A stretch of DNA of 41,546 nucleotides from JBGSYN01 sp041750975 (GCA_041750975.1 JBGSYN010000252.1:1-41546), one strand, 5' to 3'. Counted from the first letter of the stretch, positions 9,703-18,466 are shown. Translations and numbers: made by a program. The notes: generated by a model not told the origin, from the sequence alone.

Positions 9703-9774
9703 CCTGGTTTCGATCAAGCCGCTTGAAAAATCTGACCATGGTGACATCCTCAGTGCCGAGAAATCGAAACCAGG
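9703..9774. promoter_or_regulatory. Perfect 12-bp inverted repeat in the divergent kinase/binding-protein spacer
   Basis: CCTGGTTTCGAT (9703-9714) and its exact complement ATCGAAACCAGG (9763-9774) are separated by 48 bases, giving 60 bases between arm centres. Both divergent messages therefore carry the same ATCGAAACCAGG sequence just upstream of their ribosome sites; in the plus direction it runs into the AGGAGG. This could be a pair of operators for one regulator or a shared RNA-level element. No regulator gene is adjacent. Confidence 0.5.
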
Positions 9775-9783
9775 AGGCACAAC

Positions 9784-10785
9784 ATGATCACCCGACGACA
9801 AATCCTGTCGACCGCCGCTGCCATCGTCGCGGCCGCTACCTTCACATTCGGCACGGCCACAGCACAAGACCAGCCACGCATGGGCGTCGTCGTCAAGATC
9901 GGCGGCATCCCCTGGTTCAACGCCATGGAGCAGGGCATTCAGCAGCGCGGCGAGGAACTGGGGTGGGACGCATTCATGATCGGCCCGACCAGCGCCGATC
10001 CGGCCTTGCAGGTTCGCGCCATCGAGGATCTGATCGCCCAGGGTGTCGATGCCATCGGCGTGGTGCCCAACGATGCCGAAGTGCTCGAGCCGGTTCTCAA
10101 GCGCGCCCAGGACCAGGGCATCATCGTTCTCACCCACGAAAGCCCCGATCAGCAGAACGTCGACTGGAACTTCGAGCTCGCCTCGAGCCAGGGCTTCGGC
10201 GAGGCCCACGCCAAGATGCTGGCCGAAGCCATGGGCGGTGAGGGCGAATACGCCGTCTATGTCGGCTCGCTCACCGTACCCCTGCACAATGCCTGGGCCG
10301 ATGCGGCCATTGCCTATCTCGAAGAGAACTATCCGGACATGGAGTTGGTCGCCGACCGGTTCGGCGTTGCTGAAAGTGTCGACGACAGCCGTAACACCGC
10401 ACTCGATCTGATGCGCGCCCATCCGGATCTCGGCGGCTTCCTTGCATTCGGCAGCCAGGGCCCGATCGGCGCCGGCCGTGCCATCCAGGATCAGCGCAAG
10501 GCCGGCGAGATCTTCGTGCTCGGCCCGTTCTCGCCGGGTCAGGGCCAGCGCCTCGTCCATGACGACGTGATCACCGGCGGGTTCATGTGGAATCCGATGG
10601 AGGCCGGTCGCGTCTTTGTCACGCTCGCCGACATGATTAAGCAGGGCGAGCCCATCGAGGAAGGTGTCGAGGTCGAAGGGCTCGGCGTGATCTCGCCCGA
10701 TACGGAGACCCACAACATCATCGTCGATCAATTGGTGACCCTCAACAAGGACACGGTCGACGAGCTTGCCGACATGGGTCTTTAA
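9784..10785 (+). CDS. Sugar ABC importer binding protein, RbsB/RhaS/LsrB type
   Basis: This 333-residue protein has AGGAGG 7 bases before the ATG and a signal peptide MITRRQILSTAAAIVAAATF...TAQD. The paired arginines in TRRQIL hint at Tat export. The mature protein is a type I periplasmic binding fold: MGVVVKIGGIPWFNAMEQGI, QVRAIEDLIAQGVDAIGVVPND, IIVLTHESPD, YVGSLTVPLHNAWADAA, GFLAFGSQGPIGAGRAI, and VITGGFMWNPMEAG. This set is closest to the rhamnose and autoinducer-2 binding proteins (RhaS, LsrB), but closeness does not fix the ligand. It is the first gene of the plus-strand operon running to 18432. A strong hairpin follows before the ATPase gene. Confidence 0.88.
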   Translation: MITRRQILSTAAAIVAAATFTFGTATAQDQPRMGVVVKIGGIPWFNAMEQGIQQRGEELGWDAFMIGPTSADPALQVRAIEDLIAQGVDAIGVVPNDAEVLEPVLKRAQDQGIIVLTHESPDQQNVDWNFELASSQGFGEAHAKMLAEAMGGEGEYAVYVGSLTVPLHNAWADAAIAYLEENYPDMELVADRFGVAESVDDSRNTALDLMRAHPDLGGFLAFGSQGPIGAGRAIQDQRKAGEIFVLGPFSPGQGQRLVHDDVITGGFMWNPMEAGRVFVTLADMIKQGEPIEEGVEVEGLGVISPDTETHNIIVDQLVTLNKDTVDELADMGL

Positions 10786-10807
10786 GATCCAGCTAGGCTA
10801 GATCGAC

Positions 10808-10839
10808 GGAGAGGATCGCCGGCCCCGGCGGTCCTCTCC
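10808..10839 (+). terminator. Strong hairpin between binding-protein and ATPase genes
   Basis: GGAGAGGATCGCCG (10808-10821) pairs with CGGCGGTCCTCTCC (10826-10839) across a four-base loop; 13 pairs are Watson-Crick and one is G-U. No T-run follows, so it probably attenuates or protects the upstream message end rather than stopping all transcription. Confidence 0.6.
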
Positions 10840-10858
10840 TGTCATCCGTATACCGTCC

Positions 10859-12364
10859 ATGGCTGCAGCGGCTCCGGCAGTTCCCCTCCTGCGCGTCGAT
10901 CATGTGTCGAAGATGTTCGGCGGCGTCCGGGCGCTCGACGACGTCTCGTTCGAGCTTCGAGAAGGCGAGGTCCATTGCCTCGCCGGCGAAAACGGATCCG
11001 GCAAGAGCACGCTGATCAAACTCATCAGCGGGGTCTACCGGCCCGAGCCAGGGGCTGCGATCCGATTTGGCGAACGCGAATTCTCTGCCGTCACGCCGGC
11101 CATCGCGCGCGAACTCGGCGTCCAGGTCATCTGGCAGGATCTGGCACTCTTTTCACACCTGACAGTCGCGGAAAACATCGCCTTCGAGCAGAACCTCGGA
11201 GGCAGGTTCCGTTGGGTCCGGCGCCGGAACTTGCGTGAGGCCGCGCGAGCTACCTTGTCCCGCCTCGGCTTCGCCATCGATGTCGAGCGGCCCTTGATGG
11301 AACTCTCCATCGCCCAGCGGCAGCTGGTGGCAATCGCCCGGGCACTCGTCGCCGACGCCAGGATCGTCTTCATGGACGAGCCCACCGCCTCGACCACGCA
11401 GGCGGAAACCAGGGCGCTTTTCGAGGTCGTCCGCAAGCTGTCGGCCGACGGCATCGCCGTAGTGTTCGTGAGCCACCGGCTGGCCGAGGTCATGGCCATT
11501 GCCGAACGTGTGACCGTGCTTCGCGACGGCCGGCAGGTCGGCGTCTTCAGAGCCGATGAGATGTCGCCCGCACGCCTCACCGAACTCATGACCGGCCGCC
11601 AGTTCGATGAAAGTGTGCACGCCCGGGATCGCAGCCGAGCCGGCATCGTGCTCAAGGCCGAAGCGCTCTCGCGGGACGGCGAATACGAGGATATCTCGTT
11701 CCAGCTTCATGCGGGTGAAATCCTCGGCATCACCGGCTTGCTGGGCGCCGGACGCACCGAGCTTGCCTCGACCTTGTTCGGCCTGAACCGGCCCGATCGC
11801 GGCCGCTTCCTGCTGAACGGCGAGGAATGCCGCTTCGGCTCGAACCGGGGTGCCATTGATGCCGGCATCGCCTATGTGCCGGAAGACCGGCTCACCCTGG
11901 GGCTGGTGCAGGCGCAATCCATCGCCGACAATACCGTGATGGCGGCGATGGACCGGATCGCCTCGACCTCCGGCGTCATCGATGGCCGCCGGAAATCGCA
12001 CCTCGTCGGCAACTGGATCGGGCAACTTGCGATCCGGGTCGGCGAGCCCGACGATCCCGTCAGAACGCTCTCCGGCGGCAATCAGCAGCGGGTGGTCCTC
12101 GCCAAATGGCTCGCCACCGAACCCAAGGTGCTCATTCTCGATTCGCCCACCGTCGGCGTCGATGTCGGCGCCCGTGCCGGGATTTTCGCGATTGTCCGCG
12201 AGCTGGCGGAAGCCGGGATCGCCATCATCCTGATCTCGGACGAAATTCCGGAAGTCTATCAAAACGCCGATCGCGTGCTGCATATGCGCGGCGGCCGCCT
12301 GGTCGACGCCTATGATCCGCGCAGTGCCAGGATCGAGACCATCGAGGCCGCGGTTCATGGGTGA
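10859..12364 (+). CDS. Sugar ABC importer ATP-binding protein with two ABC domains (RbsA/RhaT type)
   Basis: This 501-residue protein energises the 9784-14335 importer. Domain 1 (about residues 9-240) has Walker A GENGSGKST, signature ELSIAQRQLVAIARAL and Walker B IVFMDEPTAS. Domain 2 (about 250-495) has the degenerate Walker A LLGAGRTEL normal for this class, YVPEDR, signature LSGGNQQRVVLAKWL, and a Walker B reading VLILDSPTVGVD. Serine 429 stands where the catalytic glutamate usually is, so only the first site may hydrolyse ATP efficiently. No clear ribosome site precedes ATG 10859, although the start places the first beta strand correctly. The gene ends in ATGGGTGA, overlapping the first permease by 8 bases. 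Confidence 0.92.
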   Translation: MAAAAPAVPLLRVDHVSKMFGGVRALDDVSFELREGEVHCLAGENGSGKSTLIKLISGVYRPEPGAAIRFGEREFSAVTPAIARELGVQVIWQDLALFSHLTVAENIAFEQNLGGRFRWVRRRNLREAARATLSRLGFAIDVERPLMELSIAQRQLVAIARALVADARIVFMDEPTASTTQAETRALFEVVRKLSADGIAVVFVSHRLAEVMAIAERVTVLRDGRQVGVFRADEMSPARLTELMTGRQFDESVHARDRSRAGIVLKAEALSRDGEYEDISFQLHAGEILGITGLLGAGRTELASTLFGLNRPDRGRFLLNGEECRFGSNRGAIDAGIAYVPEDRLTLGLVQAQSIADNTVMAAMDRIASTSGVIDGRRKSHLVGNWIGQLAIRVGEPDDPVRTLSGGNQQRVVLAKWLATEPKVLILDSPTVGVDVGARAGIFAIVRELAEAGIAIILISDEIPEVYQNADRVLHMRGGRLVDAYDPRSARIETIEAAVHG

Positions 12365-13352
12365 TCTCGCCCGCTTCCTGCCGCGCACGACCGAGAGCTG
12401 GCTGGTGCTCGTGCTGATCCTGGTCGTGGGCTTTCTCGGCCTTGCCACCAATACCTTCCTCATGCCCGCCAATCTGGTCGATCTGGTCAACCAAAGCGCC
12501 ACCAATCTGATCTTCGCCGTCGGCCTTCTTGCCGTGCTGATCGCAGGCGGCATCGACATCTCTTTCGCCGTCGCCGCCTCGGTGGTCCAATACATCGTGG
12601 TCATGGCCGTCTTGGCGCTCGGCGGCGGCAACTGGGTCGTCGGCCTCGGGCTCGCCGGCCTTTGCGGGTTTGCACTCGGCGCCATCAATGCGGCGCTGAT
12701 CTACTATTTCCGCATCATCTCGATTGTCGTCACCATCGCCACCTTCAATGTGTTTTTCGGCTTCTTGATGTTCGTCACCCGTGGTGTGTCGATCTACGAT
12801 ATTCCCGACTGGCTCTATGACCGCTTCAATCTCGTCGAACATCAGACCAGCAGCGGCGCCTATATCGAGCTGACGCTCCCGGTCGTGATCATGATCGTCA
12901 TGGTGATCGCGACGTGGGTGCTCCTCAACACGCTCACCGTGGGCCGTCAGCTGTTCGCCATGGGCGACAACCCCGACGGGGCCAAGCGCGTCGGCATCAA
13001 TATCGCCGCCATACATTTTCTGGCCTATGGCTGGCTCGGCATCTGCGCCGGGGTCGGCGGGCTGATGCAGGCGCACTATGTCCGGGAAGTCGTCCCCAAC
13101 GCGCTCTATGGCCGCGAACTCGAGGTTTTGGCGGCCGTGGTGCTGGGGGGTGCGAGGCTCGGCGGCGGCCGCGGCACGGTGTTCGGCACGATTCTCGGCG
13201 TCGCCCTCATCGCCATCACCCAGAACGGCCTCAATCTGCTGGGGGTCTCGCCCTATGCCTTCCAGATGGTGGTAGGCGCCGTCATTCTCTTTGCGATCAC
13301 CACGAGCAATCTGCAGACGACAGGCCTCTTCCGTCGGCGGTCCGCCGCATGA
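12357..13352 (+). CDS. Sugar ABC permease 1 (RbsC/RhaP type)
   Basis: This 331-residue inner-membrane protein has 8-10 hydrophobic helices. The start ATG 12357 overlaps the ATPase stop; the open frame goes further upstream, but that part would overlap the ATPase more deeply and shows no hydrophobic start. Diagnostic RbsC-family stretches are NLIFAVGLLAVLIAGGIDISF, FALGAINAALIYYFRIISIVVTIAT, LFAMGDNPDGAKRVGIN and LEVLAAVVLGGARLGGGRGTVFGTILGV. It pairs with the next permease, whose ATG overlaps this TGA. The translated antisense frames (His/Asp/Glu-rich) are shadows of the helices. Confidence 0.9.
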   Translation: MGDLARFLPRTTESWLVLVLILVVGFLGLATNTFLMPANLVDLVNQSATNLIFAVGLLAVLIAGGIDISFAVAASVVQYIVVMAVLALGGGNWVVGLGLAGLCGFALGAINAALIYYFRIISIVVTIATFNVFFGFLMFVTRGVSIYDIPDWLYDRFNLVEHQTSSGAYIELTLPVVIMIVMVIATWVLLNTLTVGRQLFAMGDNPDGAKRVGINIAAIHFLAYGWLGICAGVGGLMQAHYVREVVPNALYGRELEVLAAVVLGGARLGGGRGTVFGTILGVALIAITQNGLNLLGVSPYAFQMVVGAVILFAITTSNLQTTGLFRRRSAA

Positions 13353-14335
13353 GCCGCGTTTTCGCCTCGGGCCGGGGCGAGTTTCTGGGCCTGCTGCTGC
13401 TGCTGGCGTTCGTCATCGTCATCTTCGGCGTGACGACCCCGCGCTTTTTGAGCTTTCCGACCTTCCGCTCGCTCGCCTTCCAGATGCCCGAACTCGGTCT
13501 CCTGACTCTGGCGATGCTGATCCCGATCCTTTCGGGTGGGCTTAATCTGGCGATTACCTTCACCGCCAACATCGCGGCCCTGAGCTTGGCCTGGGTCGTC
13601 GCCAGCGCCGGCGGACCCGAGGCGGGCGTGGCCTTCATCGTCGTCGCCATCGCTGCGGCAATACTGGTGGGCGCGTTTGTCGGCTGGGCGATGGGCATGA
13701 TCGTCGCCTATACCGGCGCGCATCCGATCCTGGTCTCGCTCAGCATGATGATCTTCCTGCGCGGGGTCGGTGAGTTTCTCACGCGCGGCGGCGATATATC
13801 CGGCTTTCCCGGCTATTTCGCCCATCTCGGCCACGGTTCGCTCGGCGGCGTGCCGATCCCGCTCATTTTGTTCATCCTGGCCGCCATCGGCTGGCATTTT
13901 CTGCTGCGGCACACCCGGCTCGGCTTCGCCATCCACATGATCGGCTCCAACCCCGAAGCGACGCGCTATTCGGGCATCGATACGCGGCGGGCACTCGTCA
14001 TGGTCTATCTGCTCTCGGGCCTGATGTGCGCGATTGCCGGGATCATCATGGCGGCGCGTTTCAACTCCGTCCGGGTCGGCCATGGCGAGGCCTATCTCCT
14101 GATCACCGTGCTCGCCTGTTTCCTGGGCGGCGTGGATCCGTTCGGCGGCTTCGGCCGCACCAGCTCGGTGTTCCTGGCGCTGGTGATCCTGCAAACCATC
14201 GCCACCGGCCTCAACCTCCTGGGCGCCAACCAGCACTTGGCGACGGGTCTCTGGGGCCTGTTTCTGATCGTTGTCATGGTCGCTCGATGGGCCTTGCGGC
14301 GCTCCGGGTTGGTGCGCCTGGGTGGGCTCGAATGA
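13349..14335 (+). CDS. Sugar ABC permease 2 (RbsC/RhaQ type)
   Basis: This 328-residue membrane protein starts at the ATGA overlap (13349) with permease 1. Family features are LGLLTLAMLIPILSGGLNLAITFTANI, ILVSLSMMIFLRGVGEFLTRGG, IHMIGSNPEATRYSGID and ACFLGGVDPFGGFGRTSSVF. In this ABC class the pore can be a homodimer or, as here, two different permeases encoded side by side, as in the rhizobial rhamnose system. The TGA overlaps the ATG of the kinase that follows, so expression is tightly coupled. The much longer open frame beginning at 12914 is not the true start. Confidence 0.9.
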   Translation: MSRVFASGRGEFLGLLLLLAFVIVIFGVTTPRFLSFPTFRSLAFQMPELGLLTLAMLIPILSGGLNLAITFTANIAALSLAWVVASAGGPEAGVAFIVVAIAAAILVGAFVGWAMGMIVAYTGAHPILVSLSMMIFLRGVGEFLTRGGDISGFPGYFAHLGHGSLGGVPIPLILFILAAIGWHFLLRHTRLGFAIHMIGSNPEATRYSGIDTRRALVMVYLLSGLMCAIAGIIMAARFNSVRVGHGEAYLLITVLACFLGGVDPFGGFGRTSSVFLALVILQTIATGLNLLGANQHLATGLWGLFLIVVMVARWALRRSGLVRLGGLE

Positions 14336-15705
14336 AAACCGCCGTCCTCGACATCGGCAAGACCAACATCAAGCTTACACTGATCGATGCGCAGGGCCGC
14401 GAACGCGAAAAGCATCAGCGCATCAACGCTGCCCTCCCGGGCCCACCCTGGCTGCATCCCGATCTGGCGGGCATCGAGGCCTGGCTATTGCAGCATCTGC
14501 GGGACATGGCGGAAGGTCAGGCACTCGATGCGTTCATCGCCACGGGCCACGGCTCGGGCGGTGTCCTGGTCGACGATGAAGGACCCATCCTCCCTTCGAT
14601 CGACTATGAGGAACAGCCGCCCGCGGCAATCCACGAAGGCTATGATCGCCTGGCTCCGCCGTTTCCAGAACGCGGCGCGCCGCAACTCGGGGGCGCCAGC
14701 CATTTCGGCCGCCAACTCTATTGGATCAACGAGACCCAGCCTTCGGCTCTGGCGAGGGCCAGGTATTTTCTGGCATTGCCGCACTATTTCGCCTGGCGTC
14801 TCACCGGCAGAGCCGCCTGCGAGGTGACCATGCTCGGCGCCCAGTCCCATCTCTGGAGCCCGCTCCGCTCGACCTGGACCTCGATGGTCGAAGTCATGGG
14901 CTGGCAGCGCCTGATGCCGGAGATCGTTCCGAGTTTCGAGCCCCTCGGCAGTCCACTCCCCTCCACGGGGCTGCCCGGGCGGATGAAAATCTATCCGGGC
15001 ATTCATGACAGCACCGCCAACCTCTACCCCTATCAGTGCGCCGGCCTCGGCGAATTCGTGCTGCTCTCGACCGGCACCTGGATCGTCGGCATGTCGACCG
15101 CGACGCCGCATGACCGGCTCGACGAGCGCCGCTCGATGTGCGTGACGAGCGATGTCTGGTCCAAACCGGTGATCGGCAGCCTCGCCATGGCGGGCCGCGA
15201 ATACGCGGCGATCGCTCCGGCGGGCGGTGCCGTCGACTTAAATGTCCTGGCCGGTCTCATCGAGCGCCGGACCATGGCGCTGCCGGGTTTTGTCGATTTC
15301 GACGGCATCTATCCAGGCTCCTCGGGACGCGGGAGGATTATCGGCCCGCCACCGGAGACCGATGCGGCGCGCACCTCGCTCGGCACGCTCTATGCGGCCT
15401 TGGTCGCCTGCGACAGTCTCGAACTTCTCGCCGCAAGGAACAGGGTCGTGATCGATGGCGGATTTACCGGCGAGCCGGTATTTGCGGGCTTGGTCGCGGC
15501 GCTTCGGAGCGACCTCGAAATCCTGGTCGAGCCCGATGGCATGGGCACCGCGGGAGGTGCCGCCCTTCTTACCAGGCATGCGTCGAACGCCGCCCCGAAC
15601 CTGTCGCTCGAGCCTGCCAAACGCGTGGCGCTTGGAGGACTGGAGGACTATCGTGCGGCGTGGCAAAACAAGGTCAGCGAGCATTTGGGAGCACCGACAC
15701 GATGA
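14332..15705 (+). CDS. FGGY-type carbohydrate kinase (RhaK/FucK-like subgroup)
   Basis: This 457-residue kinase begins MKTAVLDIGKTNIKLTLIDAQG, the first phosphate-binding loop of a subgroup that includes the unusual rhizobial rhamnulokinase. Other landmarks are FIATGHGSGGVLV, PHYFAWRLTGRAACEVTMLGAQSHLW, PGIHDSTANLYPY (catalytic-Asp region), the ATP loop LLSTGTWIVGMS, and VIDGGFTGEPVFAGLVAAL. ATG 14332 is in a four-base overlap with permease 2; the larger open frame is a shadow extension. It most likely phosphorylates the imported sugar or its ketose, giving the substrate of the adjacent aldolase. Because a second FGGY kinase faces the other way at 8093-9679, the two may act on different pentoses, hexoses or epimers. 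Confidence 0.83.
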   Translation: MKTAVLDIGKTNIKLTLIDAQGREREKHQRINAALPGPPWLHPDLAGIEAWLLQHLRDMAEGQALDAFIATGHGSGGVLVDDEGPILPSIDYEEQPPAAIHEGYDRLAPPFPERGAPQLGGASHFGRQLYWINETQPSALARARYFLALPHYFAWRLTGRAACEVTMLGAQSHLWSPLRSTWTSMVEVMGWQRLMPEIVPSFEPLGSPLPSTGLPGRMKIYPGIHDSTANLYPYQCAGLGEFVLLSTGTWIVGMSTATPHDRLDERRSMCVTSDVWSKPVIGSLAMAGREYAAIAPAGGAVDLNVLAGLIERRTMALPGFVDFDGIYPGSSGRGRIIGPPPETDAARTSLGTLYAALVACDSLELLAARNRVVIDGGFTGEPVFAGLVAALRSDLEILVEPDGMGTAGGAALLTRHASNAAPNLSLEPAKRVALGGLEDYRAAWQNKVSEHLGAPTR

Positions 15706-16394
15706 GTGCCATCAGTAACATCGACATCCGCCAGGGCATCATCGACGCCTGCATCGAGATGACGGCCAAAGGCATCAACCAGGGGACCTCCGGCAATGCC
15801 TCGCACCGCATCGAAGGGGGCTTGCTGATCACGCCATCGGCCCTGCCCTATGAGACCATGCAGCCTGAAGACATCATCGAGATGCGAATGGATGGTAGCT
15901 ACACCGGGCCGCACCGACCCTCCTCGGAATGGCGTTTTCATCGAGACATCCTCAAGACCCGTACCGATATCGACGTCGTGCTGCACAATCACGCGACCTA
16001 CACGACGGCACTCTCATGCCATGAGCGCGGGATACCGCCGTTCCACTACATGACGGCGGTCGCCGGCGGCCATGACATCAGGGTTTCGACCTATGCCTGT
16101 TTCGGCACGCAGGAACTCTCCGACGAGGTCATCGAGGCGCTCGAAGACCGCTATGCCTGCCTTATGGGCCATCACGGCATGATCGTCCTCGCTAAGGATT
16201 TCGCCAAAGCGATCTGGCTCGCCGTCGAGGTCGAGAATCTCGCCAAGATGTATGTGCATGCGCTGGCGATTGGCGAGCCGCCGCATTTGTCGGCACAGGA
16301 GATGGATCGTGTGATCGAGCAGATCCGCCGCATGTCCTATGGCCAGGCCCCTGATCTCGATCACGTCAAGGACACGCCTCAGGCGGCCGCCTGA
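15702..16394 (+). CDS. Class II aldolase (L-fuculose-phosphate aldolase/AraD family)
   Basis: This 230-residue enzyme, similar in length to FucA, should cleave a ketose-1-phosphate into dihydroxyacetone phosphate and an aldehyde, or epimerise a pentulose phosphate. Visible features are NQGTSGNASHR (phosphate-binding loop), ITPSALPYETM, SSEWRFHRDI with catalytic E76, zinc ligands H95 and H97 in LHNHATY, and H158 in MGHHGM. The start is the ATGA overlap at 15702 with the kinase, which supports a kinase-then-aldolase route. Which sugar is cut, and the stereochemistry, cannot be read from sequence. A sugar isomerase, which a fucose or rhamnose route would also need, is absent from the window. Confidence 0.87.
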   Translation: MSAISNIDIRQGIIDACIEMTAKGINQGTSGNASHRIEGGLLITPSALPYETMQPEDIIEMRMDGSYTGPHRPSSEWRFHRDILKTRTDIDVVLHNHATYTTALSCHERGIPPFHYMTAVAGGHDIRVSTYACFGTQELSDEVIEALEDRYACLMGHHGMIVLAKDFAKAIWLAVEVENLAKMYVHALAIGEPPHLSAQEMDRVIEQIRRMSYGQAPDLDHVKDTPQAAA

Positions 16395-16419
16395 TTGATC
16401 ATGGATGGGAAGTGAAGAC

Positions 16420-18432
16420 ATGCGGCAGATAACGTGGGGCATCGTCGGACCGGGTGCTATCGCCCATAATTTCGCCGATGGCCTGAGCGAGGCGTCTTCT
16501 GGCCGGCTGGTGGCGATCGCGAGCCGCAACGAGCAGCGGCTTCAGGATTTCGGCGACGCGTATACGATCCCGCAAGACAAACGCCATGCGAGTTACGAGG
16601 CCCTGTTGTCGGACGCCGAAATCGACGCCGTCTACATCTCAACGCCTCATCCCTTCCACGCCGAACTCGCGATCGCGGCAATGCGGGCCGGCAAACATGT
16701 GCTGTGCGAGAAGCCGGCCGGCGTGACCGCGGCCCAGGTCATCGCCATGACCGAGGTTGCGGCCCAGCAGGGTGTCTTCTTCATGGAAGCGCTGATGTAT
16801 CGCTGCCATCCGCAAATCGCCCGCGTGCTCGAGATCATCGCTGCGGGCGAGATCGGCGAGGTGCGCCACATCCGGGCCTCCTTCGGCTTCGAGAAAGCGT
16901 TCGATGCGGCATCGCGCCTGTTCAATCGAGCCCTTGCCGGCGGCGCGATCCTCGATGTCGGCGTCTATCCGGTGTCGTTTGCGCGCCTGATCGCCGGTGC
17001 CGCCATCGGCAAGGCCTTCGACAATCCGGAAGGCGTCAAAGCGGTCGGCCATATGTGCGAGACGAAGGTCGATGACGAATCCCATGCCCTCCTGCATTTC
17101 CCCAGCGGCATCATTGCCGAATGCGCCACGGCGACACGGCGGGGCATGGAGAATGTCGCAACCGTCACCGGTAGCGCCGGGCAGATCCGCCTGCTTAACC
17201 CCTGGACCCCAGGACGCAATGCGGGCCCTTCCGACGCGTCGCTCGAAGTAACCTCGGAAGGTTCGACACGGACGGAGGATATCCAGAGCGCATCGCACCT
17301 CTTCGCGTTCGAGGCCGAGATCGCAAGTCGCACGATCGCTTCAGGCGGAACGGAACCGCCGCCGCCGGCCATGGGCTGGGCGGACAGCATCGGCAATGCC
17401 CAGACCCTCGACCGCTGGCGCCATGAAGTCGGCTATGACTTCAGGCCCGACGATATCGCCATCAGCAGGGTGATCGCCGGGGTCATGCCAGGAGGACTGC
17501 CGCAGGTTCCGAAACGACCGGTCGACGGCGTCGCCCTGCCGGTCTCACAACTCGTGCTGGGCTGCGATAACAAGGACAATTTCGCGGACGGTGCGGTGGT
17601 CTGGGACGCCTGGATGGAGGCCGGCGGCAATGCGTTCGATACCGCCTTCGTCTATGGCGGCGGGCGTCATGAGGCTGTGCTCGGCGAGTGGATCGCCGCC
17701 CGCGGGGTCGCCAAGGACATTGTGGTCATCGCCAAGGGTGCGCACACGCCCTACTGCACGCCCAGCGGCATCGAGAGCCAGCTCGCGACATCGCTCGAGC
17801 GGCTCGGGCTCGAGCGGGTGCCGATCTACATCATGCATCGCGACAATCCGAAAATCCCGGTGGGCGAGTTCGTCGATGCTCTCAATCGACTGCGCGACGT
17901 CGGAAGAATCGGCATCTTCGGCGGCTCCAACTGGAGCGTCGCGCGATTCGAAGAGGCCAACGCCTATGCCGCGGCGCACTCGCTCGAGCCCTTCCGCATC
18001 CTCAACAATAATCTTTCCCTGGCGGTCATGGAGCGGCCGGTCTGGCAGGGCTGCATCACCTCGAACACCGAGGCGACGCTGGATTATCTGCGGCAGAAGA
18101 AGGCGGTTCATCTCTCCTGGTCGTCGCAGGCACGCGGCTTCTTTCTCCCCGAAGCCCTGCGCAACAGGCTGCCGGCGGCGACCGGCCCGGACCAGTGTTT
18201 CGGCAGCGCCGCCAATTCCGAACGCCGGAACCGTGCCGAAGCCTTGGCGAAGGAACGTGGCGTCACCGCCCACAATATCGCCAGCGCCTGGGTTCTCGCC
18301 CAGTCTTTCCCTTCCTTCGCCCTGATCGGCCCGCGTTCGCCCGGCGAGATCGTCTCGACACTGCCGGCACTCGGCGTCGATCTGACGCCCGCCGAAGCCG
18401 CCTGGCTCAATCTCGAAAGCGACAGCCGCTGA
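16420..18432 (+). CDS. Fusion of Gfo/Idh/MocA oxidoreductase and aldo/keto reductase
   Basis: This 670-residue protein joins two NAD(P)-dependent enzymes. Residues 1-330 are Gfo/Idh/MocA-like: WGIVGPGAIAHNF as nucleotide loop, ISTPHPFHAELA, and the catalytic HVLCEKPAG with K98. A linker near 345-370 (GVMPGGLPQVPKRPVDG) leads to an aldo/keto reductase domain with the expected tetrad D407 and Y412 (FDTAFVYG), K439 (VIAKG) and H473 (YIMHRDN), then FGGSNWS and a C-terminal NIASAWVLAQ. All catalytic residues are kept in both halves. ATG 16420 follows GGGAAG; ATG 16405 is possible. It is the last gene of the operon, so one half may oxidise and the other reduce intermediates, recycling the cofactor. 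That is inference. Confidence 0.87.
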   Translation: MRQITWGIVGPGAIAHNFADGLSEASSGRLVAIASRNEQRLQDFGDAYTIPQDKRHASYEALLSDAEIDAVYISTPHPFHAELAIAAMRAGKHVLCEKPAGVTAAQVIAMTEVAAQQGVFFMEALMYRCHPQIARVLEIIAAGEIGEVRHIRASFGFEKAFDAASRLFNRALAGGAILDVGVYPVSFARLIAGAAIGKAFDNPEGVKAVGHMCETKVDDESHALLHFPSGIIAECATATRRGMENVATVTGSAGQIRLLNPWTPGRNAGPSDASLEVTSEGSTRTEDIQSASHLFAFEAEIASRTIASGGTEPPPPAMGWADSIGNAQTLDRWRHEVGYDFRPDDIAISRVIAGVMPGGLPQVPKRPVDGVALPVSQLVLGCDNKDNFADGAVVWDAWMEAGGNAFDTAFVYGGGRHEAVLGEWIAARGVAKDIVVIAKGAHTPYCTPSGIESQLATSLERLGLERVPIYIMHRDNPKIPVGEFVDALNRLRDVGRIGIFGGSNWSVARFEEANAYAAAHSLEPFRILNNNLSLAVMERPVWQGCITSNTEATLDYLRQKKAVHLSWSSQARGFFLPEALRNRLPAATGPDQCFGSAANSERRNRAEALAKERGVTAHNIASAWVLAQSFPSFALIGPRSPGEIVSTLPALGVDLTPAEAAWLNLESDSR

Positions 18433-18466
18433 CGGAATGAGCGTCGGCGTTTTGCCGCCGAAGAAG

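Noticed and set aside
9784..10785. Autoinducer-2 (Lsr) operon
   Set aside because: Although the binding protein resembles LsrB, LsrF/LsrG/LsrR-type genes are missing and the kinase and aldolase are of sugar-catabolic type.
12225..14236. Long minus-strand open frames rich in His, Asp, Arg and Gln opposite the permeases (also 23795-24595, 26600-27560, 34310-35146)
   Set aside because: They are the antisense of hydrophobic helices in GC-rich DNA, have no domain or ribosome site, and lie opposite genes with clear motifs.
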